Source: an uncultured euryarchaeote
Lineage (GTDB): Archaea > Thermoplasmatota > Poseidoniia > Poseidoniales > Poseidoniaceae
Direction: 5' to 3'
Assembly (NCBI GenBank): GCA_937881505.1
Contig: CALGEM010000114.1
Span: forward strand, 1 to 5,831
DNA length: 5,831 bases
Of the stretch, positions 1-4,806 are shown in pieces; the stretch's first letter is position 1; each line of letters opens with the position of its first letter. The notes under the pieces are model-generated. The model had not been told where the DNA came from. It saw nothing but the letters and a program-made list of their open reading frames with translations, and searched no databases. The position numbers and the translations under genes are program-made.

Positions 1-698
1 ATCTCTTCATAGCCACCAGGAATTTGTCCCACGCCGTTATCGGCGGTTGAGTTCCACTGAACTTGCTTCCATGTGCCTGCAATGCCCAAATCTTGGACAA
101 AGGTGAGTGAAGCCCATCCGGAGGCGTCGGTTCGGTAACCGTTGTTGCCCAATCCGGTGAAGTTGGTTGGGGCGGTCAAGTTTCCAAACAGGCCACCAAA
201 GATGGAGAAGGTGATCGGGGAATTCCTGATACGGTTGTCGAACAAGCCGCGGTCCCAATCGGCGGAGTAGTGGGCCTTGAAGTCCAGCCAGAACGGTTGC
301 TCGTCGCTGCGGAAATACGTCCACGCCGAGTAGTCAACGGTCATGTTGGCTTCTGCGCCCACATAGTAGGATTGCGACTGGTTGCCGTTGAACATGAACA
401 TCTCCGTCACTTCAGCATACACTCGATAGGTCGTGTTGTCGCCCACGGTCAAATCCTCGGGGTAGAGGAATTGTCCGACGCTGAAGTTTCCGCCAGCGTT
501 GGTTAGCACGTCAATGGTTTCAATGGCCGTGGTGTTGTTGGCCGTCCATTCAATGTGCACCTGCACGGGAAGTTGCGGCGCTGATTCAACGACGCCAGTG
601 ATGGGGTTCAACCAGTCCACGTGGCCCGCAAAGATGGTTGGGCTTTGTGCGTCGAGCCAGAGGTTGTCGGGCAGGTTCAGGGTGATGTAGGTCGGTGC
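1..698 (-). other. C-terminal beta-rich, N-glycosylation-sequon-rich region of the giant protein
   Basis: From residue 1293 the Asp loops end and alternating hydrophobic/polar sequence begins (TYITLNLPDNLWLD, LPVQVHIEWTANNTT). Short turns such as DVLTNAGGNFSVG and RTDASGWASLTFV follow the ..D(A)xGxFxx.. pattern common in Ig-like or carboxypeptidase-regulatory-like beta sandwiches. At least eight N-x-S/T sequons occur in about 230 residues. There are no cysteines. Two or more Ig-like domains are plausible, with the last one cut by the window edge. Confidence 0.55.
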
Positions 699-3600
699 CT
701 TATCGTCTGCATCCAAGATACCGTCGTTGTCATGGTCCCAATCCGAGGTCAATTCCGTGTCTTCGGTGTGGTCAAAGTCCAAGTCGGTGCGGGTATCATT
801 GTCGTCGTCTTGGTCAATAGCGTCAGGCCCGGTAGACGTGTCAAGCGGGTTGGCAAGGGCTTCGCCATCTCCGAAGTCGTCGTGGTCCCACGGGTTGGTC
901 GAGTTTCGGTCAAAGCGAGTCGGCCAGAGCAGGACTTCGTCTTCGTCGTGCATACCGTCCTCGTCGTCGTCCTCGTCAAGGTCGTCTCGGACTCCGTCGT
1001 TGTCGTGGTCAAACGGTGCGATCATGTCGTAGGGAGCGGTTGGGCCAAGTTCTGCGTTGTTGGTCAATCCGTCGCCGTCCCAGTCGTCGTCCGCCCAGTT
1101 CACGATACCGTCGTTGTCGTAATCCCAAGTGGACTGTTCTTCGCCCCAGAAACAACCTGGGAGGCGTTCTTGGTCAGCGTCCATGCGACCGTCGTTGTCG
1201 TCATCGGAGTCTTCGCCGTCCGGAATACCGTCGTTGTCGTTGTCAACGTCGTAAATGCTGGGGGAGCGAAGGCCTTGGGACATGATACCGCGGTCCCAAA
1301 CGGCTTGGTAGAAGCCGTCATCGTCAGCATCAGCATCGTTTCCGTCGTCATCGTTATCGTCGCAGTTGGTTCCGGTAAAGAAATTCCCGTTGTTTTGGCC
1401 GGTGTCGTCGTCAAGGTCGAAGTTGCTGTCAACCTCGAAGAAATCCCAGACACCGTCGTTATCGTCGTCCACGTCGAACCAATCAAAGATGGAGTCGTAA
1501 TCATCGTCCAAATCGATGGTGGAGTTGGTGAAATCACCGTCGATGTCGCCGTCCACGTCGTTCTTGAGAAGGTCTGCACCCAATTCATCGGGGAAATCCG
1601 CTTCCGGGCCGTTGTCGCTATTCCACTGCCAAATGCCGGTGAGCAAACCAATCCACGTGACATAGGCGTCTCGGTTGTCGGTCATTTGGGTGTAGGTGAT
1701 TCCAGAGTCAACGGTGCCGTCGCCACCGAAGTCGTAGTGCCAGCATCCAACACCTTCAACAGGCGTACAGCTCCAATTGCCAGAAGGCCCACCAGTTGTA
1801 GCCCCCTGGTCAAAGGCAGCATCGGGCCGGGTGGAATAAGGAGCGCCGAATTGGGCGTTGACACCATTCAGAGGCATTTTGTAAGCGAGAGCATAAGCAT
1901 AGCCGCAAACGAATCCGGACCCGAGGTTTCCTGCCGTCCAGCCACAGGTTGAGAGGTCAAACGAACCGCCCATCTTGATATCGTTGACATCGAGCGTTCC
2001 GTCGTTACCTTCGTCTTGGTCCCACCAATCTGGCATGCCATCAGCGTCTTGGTCGATGTCAAGTCCATTGATGAGTGAGTCGCCGTCCGAATCGATATCC
2101 CAATCGTTGGCGCCGTTGTACGGCGACCATCGGGCAAACAGGAACCAGTAGAACTCTGGCACGGTACCGGGCGTGACCGGATTGGTCGTGGCATCGTAGC
2201 CATTGTAGTTGAGGACAACATCAGCGAAGGGGTAGTGCTGGAAGACCATGTTCCAGTGGTCGGTCGAGTTGGTACCGTAGAGTTGGCTGTCGGCCGAACC
2301 ATCGGTGGAGCCGCCGTCGTTCACTGGGTAGTATGGCGTGTAGAAAGCGTCCGTTGCATCGTAGTCAACAACACCGCAGTTTCCATCGTCGGGATCGTAG
2401 AGGTCGGAAATACCATCGTTATCATCGTCCCAGTCGATGCTGTTCTCAAGACCGTCGCCATCAACGTCAGAGTCCACATCGTTGGGACCGTCGTCTCGGT
2501 ACAAACCACCGTTGATTTGATGCAGGTCGTTGTCGTTGTCAAGGTCACAATCCCAGTCGATGTCGAGCACATCGATGATACCGTCGTTATCGTCGTCAAC
2601 GTCGTCCCAGTTGCTGATACCGTCGCCGTCCCAGTCGTTGAACTGGGAGAACGAGGCGCGACGAGTCTGACAACGCGGGTCAGGGTTGACGGGGTTTGGG
2701 TTGGCTTGGGTTGGACAGTTCCACGTGGAAACGGTCGATGCAGCGTCAAGTGGGAAGGAATCGTTCTCGTTCTCGATGTTGTCGTTGTCAAGGTCGTAGG
2801 GAAGGTCTGCACCGCCAACGGCAAAGTTGCCGAGGTTGTCCGGAGAAGTTGTACCGCCCATATCTGTGTCAAGCCAGTCGTAAATGCCGTTGTAGTTCTG
2901 GTCAAACGGTCGGCGAAGGTCGTCGTCGAGGTCGTTGTCGTAATCGATTTCACAGTCAATGGAACCATCTTGATTTCCATCTGCACCTGGAACCTCAAAG
3001 TTCACGGTGGAGGTGCCAGTGACGGTCACCTCTGCATCGGATGCACCACCCGTGATGGTGAGGACATCGCCGTTGGCATACCCTGAGCCTGCCTTGTTGA
3101 TCACCACACTGGTGACCACGCCGGCTGAGGTGGTGACATCGAGGGTCAATCCGCTACCGGTGCTCGTGGATGAAGAGGTGGCCACATTGTTTCCGTCAAC
3201 ATAGCTCGAACCTCCATCGCTCAAGGTGAGGCTGGTGACGCCGCCGTTTTGCAGACCGGTGTAATCACTGGCTTGGTCGCCGTTGGTGTCGATTTCAATG
3301 CAAGTATCAGGGATGCCGTCGTTGTCATCATCGGGGTCGACCATGTCAAGAATGCCGTCGTTGTCGTCGTCGGTGTCTGCCGAATCCGGCGTACCGTCGT
3401 TGTCATTGTCAGGGTCGAGGAAGTTCGGGGAGCCGTCTCCATCGAGGTCACCATCAACAATGGTGGTGAAGGCAGGCGTTCCGTGAGAGTCTGCCAAATC
3501 AATGAGTGTGTCGAGGCCACCAAAGAAGCCAGAGGCCGTAGCGCCCTGGGCATTCACTCTGTTGCGCTCCCAGTCGACGTAATCGACGCCACCAGAGTAT

Positions 3601-4574
3601 TGGCGGTATTCGTTGAATGTCCAAAGGCGAGATGCATCGTATAGCGTGGCGGTTGCAGACATTTGGGTGGTGATGCTGGCATCATAAGGATGAGCATCTT
3701 GGGTGTCGGGGACACCATCGCCGTCATCGTCCGTGTCAAAGTAGTCGGGCGTGCCGTCTGAGTCAAGGTCACAAGGCCACGTGAACTGGTCAATGCGCCC
3801 ATCGTTATCATCGTCTTCGTCGTATCGGCCTGGACCTGCCCCGTCGTTGTCTTCATCGGTCACACCATCGTTGTCGTGGTCCATGGGATTCTGGTCAGCG
3901 AGGTAGAAATTTCCAACTGCGTCACCGGTCCAAGGATGGACGGTTGATGCATCGAGGTAGCGGTCAGTCGAAACATTTCGAGGGTCAAGGCCTTGGGCCT
4001 CGAGGGCTACATAATCGATGGGGCCTTCGAGAATGCCGTCGTTGTCATCGTCCCAGTCATCGATGTCGGGAATGCCATCGTTGTCGTGGTCGTAGGGATC
4101 GGTTCCATAGCAACCGTCGAATCGCTCGAGCAAGTCGTAGATGCCGTCGTTGTCGTCGTCCAGGTCAGCGAGGTCGTCAATACCGTCGTTGTCGTGGTCG
4201 CCGGACCGGGTCTCTTCGAGGAAGGTGGAGTACGAGGGAATGGCAGCTTCCAGCACCGAAAGGTCGACGATGACACCTGCAGAAACGCCGGGGTCCGACC
4301 ACATGAGGTTGCTCAGTGCTTCGTGAGCCATGTCGTAGTGACTGTCGTGAACGCCGTCCCATCCACCTTGACCGCCTTGGTGGGTGGACTGTACGGGCGT
4401 TTGACCGAGGCCACCGCCTTCAACGAGTTGGGTGGCACGAGGAGACTCAGGGCCGTCGTGAACGGTTTGAACAATGGCGAGTAAACTGCTGGCCAACATC
4501 AAAAAGACGATGATAATGGCCATGGAGAGTTGTTGTCGCTCTTCGATTTGTTGCGTGTATTGTTTTGACAGCAT
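1..4574 (-). CDS. Giant TSP3-repeat, calcium-binding surface protein (3' end beyond window)
   Basis: Seen: one uninterrupted frame of 1524 codons from ATG 4574 to the window edge. Order: short polar N-terminus (1-17), hydrophobic segment 18-35, N-terminal region to about 125, Asp-rich array 126-1291 of about 30 DxDNDGIxD-type loops, then a beta-rich region 1293-1524. The array is interrupted by a Gly/Ser/Val beta module (about 439-527) and two Cys/aromatic inserts (733-825, 868-1005). There are 14 cysteines, none in the last 230 residues. The ATG is supported by GAGGTG five bases upstream and an in-frame TGA at 4590-4592; Met18 has no comparable motif. Known: TSP3-type Asp loops bind Ca2+ and occur in extracellular adhesive or structural proteins. 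Inferred: an exported, membrane-anchored or cell-surface protein, rigidified by calcium, acting in adhesion or as envelope material. No enzyme motif was seen. The exact role is unknown and the C-terminus is not visible. Confidence 0.93.
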   Translation of the reverse strand, partial: MLSKQYTQQIEERQQLSMAIIIVFLMLASSLLAIVQTVHDGPESPRATQLVEGGGLGQTPVQSTHQGGQGGWDGVHDSHYDMAHEALSNLMWSDPGVSAGVIVDLSVLEAAIPSYSTFLEETRSGDHDNDGIDDLADLDDDNDGIYDLLERFDGCYGTDPYDHDNDGIPDIDDWDDDNDGILEGPIDYVALEAQGLDPRNVSTDRYLDASTVHPWTGDAVGNFYLADQNPMDHDNDGVTDEDNDGAGPGRYDEDDDNDGRIDQFTWPCDLDSDGTPDYFDTDDDGDGVPDTQDAHPYDASITTQMSATATLYDASRLWTFNEYRQYSGGVDYVDWERNRVNAQGATASGFFGGLDTLIDLADSHGTPAFTTIVDGDLDGDGSPNFLDPDNDNDGTPDSADTDDDNDGILDMVDPDDDNDGIPDTCIEIDTNGDQASDYTGLQNGGVTSLTLSDGGSSYVDGNNVATSSSTSTGSGLTLDVTTSAGVVTSVVINKAGSGYANGDVLTITGGASDAEVTVTGTSTVNFEVPGADGNQDGSIDCEIDYDNDLDDDLRRPFDQNYNGIYDWLDTDMGGTTSPDNLGNFAVGGADLPYDLDNDNIENENDSFPLDAASTVSTWNCPTQANPNPVNPDPRCQTRRASFSQFNDWDGDGISNWDDVDDDNDGIIDVLDIDWDCDLDNDNDLHQINGGLYRDDGPNDVDSDVDGDGLENSIDWDDDNDGISDLYDPDDGNCGVVDYDATDAFYTPYYPVNDGGSTDGSADSQLYGTNSTDHWNMVFQHYPFADVVLNYNGYDATTNPVTPGTVPEFYWFLFARWSPYNGANDWDIDSDGDSLINGLDIDQDADGMPDWWDQDEGNDGTLDVNDIKMGGSFDLSTCGWTAGNLGSGFVCGYAYALAYKMPLNGVNAQFGAPYSTRPDAAFDQGATTGGPSGNWSCTPVEGVGCWHYDFGGDGTVDSGITYTQMTDNRDAYVTWIGLLTGIWQWNSDNGPEADFPDELGADLLKNDVDGDIDGDFTNSTIDLDDDYDSIFDWFDVDDDNDGVWDFFEVDSNFDLDDDTGQNNGNFFTGTNCDDNDDDGNDADADDDGFYQAVWDRGIMSQGLRSPSIYDVDNDNDGIPDGEDSDDDNDGRMDADQERLPGCFWGEEQSTWDYDNDGIVNWADDDWDGDGLTNNAELGPTAPYDMIAPFDHDNDGVRDDLDEDDDEDGMHDEDEVLLWPTRFDRNSTNPWDHDDFGDGEALANPLDTSTGPDAIDQDDDNDTRTDLDFDHTEDTELTSDWDHDNDGILDADDKAPTYITLNLPDNLWLDAQSPTIFAGHVDWLNPITGVVESAPQLPVQVHIEWTANNTTAIETIDVLTNAGGNFSVGQFLYPEDLTVGDNTTYRVYAEVTEMFMFNGNQSQSYYVGAEANMTVDYSAWTYFRSDEQPFWLDFKAHYSADWDRGLFDNRIRNSPITFSIFGGLFGNLTAPTNFTGLGNNGYRTDASGWASLTFVQDLGIAGTWKQVQWNSTADNGVGQIPGGYEE
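1560..1973 (-). other. Cys/Trp-rich insert 2 in the Asp array
   Basis: Residues 868-1005 form a second non-repeat block of about 138 residues. Four cysteines lie in STCGW, FVCGYAYALAY, NWSCTP and VGCWHY, enough for two disulfides in an exported protein. Further on is WIGLLTGIWQW. The block looks like a compact folded domain, not a linker. No family was recognised and no catalytic motif is evident. Confidence 0.5.
2100..2378 (-). other. Aromatic-rich insert 1 in the Asp array
   Basis: Residues 733-825 separate two groups of Asp loops and carry almost no Ca-loop character. The segment starts with one cysteine (C733) and is rich in Tyr, Trp and Phe (YTPYYP, FQHYPF, FYWFLFARW). The nine-residue hydrophobic run is too short for a membrane span, so a small folded domain is more likely. 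It corresponds to no family I recognise. Confidence 0.5.
2994..3260 (-). other. Inserted beta module with GVxTSVxI and GSGYxxGD motifs
   Basis: Residues about 439-527 lose the Asp pattern and become rich in Gly, Ser, Thr and Val. Visible motifs are GGVTSLTLSDGGSSYVDG, then GVVTSVVINKAGSGYANGD and VLTITGG: two related half-repeats of the form GVxTSxxxxxGGSxYxxG. This two-part pattern is familiar from beta-structured repeats in marine phage virion or tail-fibre proteins and in some bacterial surface proteins. It is flanked on both sides by Asp loops in the same frame, so it is a domain of this protein and not a separate gene. The match is by eye; the function is unknown. Confidence 0.6.
4470..4523 (-). 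other. N-terminal membrane anchor or signal segment of the giant protein
   Basis: Residues 18-35 form an unbroken hydrophobic stretch (MAIIIVFLMLASSLLAIV), preceded by 17 polar residues including QQIEERQQ and followed by soluble sequence. There is no lipobox cysteine and no class III (pilin-type) K/R-G cleavage site. The n-region carries no net positive charge, which is atypical for a Sec signal. An uncleaved signal anchor with the long C-terminal part outside the cell is the simplest reading; a cleaved signal peptide is the alternative. Confidence 0.8.
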
Positions 4575-4579
4575 GCGGG

Positions 4580-4585
4580 CACCTC
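4580..4585 (-). promoter_or_regulatory. Shine-Dalgarno motif GAGGTG of the giant gene
   Basis: GAGGTG ends five bases before the ATG at 4574, close to ideal spacing and complementary to the 16S 3' end. It decides the start: the frame is closed upstream by TGA at 4590-4592 and no other start codon lies between. Confidence 0.8.
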
Positions 4586-4588
4586 GTA

Positions 4589-4596
4589 ATCACCTC
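4589..4596 (-). promoter_or_regulatory. Second, distal Shine-Dalgarno-like motif GAGGTGAT
   Basis: An eight-base match to the anti-Shine-Dalgarno complement lies 14 bases before the ATG, just upstream of the proximal GAGGTG. At that distance it is poorly placed for initiation at 4574. It may act as a standby site or be left from a duplication of the motif. No start codon suits it better. Confidence 0.45.
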
Positions 4597-4602
4597 TCCA
4601 CC

Positions 4603-4617
4603 GAAATACCCTATTTC
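4603..4617 (-). promoter_or_regulatory. AT-rich inverted repeat, possible TATA element or operator of the giant gene
   Basis: GAAATA-GGG-TATTTC is a perfect 6-base inverted repeat with a 3-base spacer, 29 to 43 bases before the ATG. It is the most AT-rich spot in the leader. If it is an archaeal TATA-like element, transcription would start about 25 bases downstream and give a very short leader that still holds the proximal ribosome-binding motif. It does not match the TATA consensus well; a regulator binding site is the alternative. Confidence 0.35.
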
Positions 4618-4712
4618 AAGGGCGTGGCGCGAATGTGCGGTTCCGTATCACAGAACTCTCTGCGTATCAACTCCAACGAATACACAGTTACTCGCTGGTT
4701 GGAAAGGGAGAT

Positions 4713-4757
4713 GAAAGAGAAAAGGAGGCGCCCCGGGGCCTTGGCCTCGGAGCGCCT
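4713..4757 (-). terminator. Intrinsic-type terminator downstream of the Gln/Gly-rich gene
   Basis: Read on the minus strand, AGGCGCTCCGAGGCC pairs with GGCCCCGGGGCGCCT around AA. This gives a 15-position stem with one G-T wobble and one A-C mismatch; in practice the innermost pairs open to make a small loop. It is followed directly by CCTTTTCTCTTTC. The hairpin lies 50 bases after the TGA. The plus-strand side has no T-run, so it acts in one direction only. It should uncouple the upstream gene from the giant gene. Confidence 0.8.
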
Positions 4758-4806
4758 GTTGTACCCGTCGGAGACGGTTCTTTGACAGACAGTCGGTACG
4801 TTAACT

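Larger units (their letters stand above)
702..4199 (-). repeat. TSP3-like Asp repeat array of the giant protein
   Basis: Residues 126-1291 contain about 30 Asp loops. The best copies read DHDNDGI or DDDNDGI and often come in pairs whose glycines lie 13 residues (39 bases) apart, as in residues 126-147. Pairs are typically a DHDNDG loop followed by a DDDNDG loop. Some copies have drifted (DQNYNGIYD, DEGNDGTLD, DDDNDTRTD). The 13-residue spacing and alternating Asp positions match the calcium-binding thrombospondin type 3 pattern. The array is not continuous: ordinary-looking inserts sit between groups of loops, so the protein is probably a chain of Ca-stiffened segments and small domains. Confidence 0.9.

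Noticed and set aside
621..1952. A 443-codon plus-strand frame, extremely rich in Val (VVVVIV runs)
   Set aside because: It is the exact antisense of the Asp/Asn repeat codons: GAC and AAC read backwards give GTC and GTT. It has no ribosome-binding support and its composition is explained entirely by the minus-strand gene.
2235..3086. A 283-codon Val-rich plus-strand frame
   Set aside because: Same antisense effect over another part of the Asp array; the minus-strand frame is continuous through it with a sensible protein pattern.
702..4199. A CRISPR-like appearance from the recurring gtcgttgtcgtggtc strings
   Set aside because: The strings recur in codon phase at 39-base and irregular spacing, vary synonymously, and encode Ca-binding loops; there are no unique equal-length spacers.
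4474..4785. Small plus-strand frame of 103 codons over the gap and the N-terminus of the giant gene
   Set aside because: It is antisense to the N-terminal anchor, ribosome-binding motifs and terminator, with no recognisable protein features.
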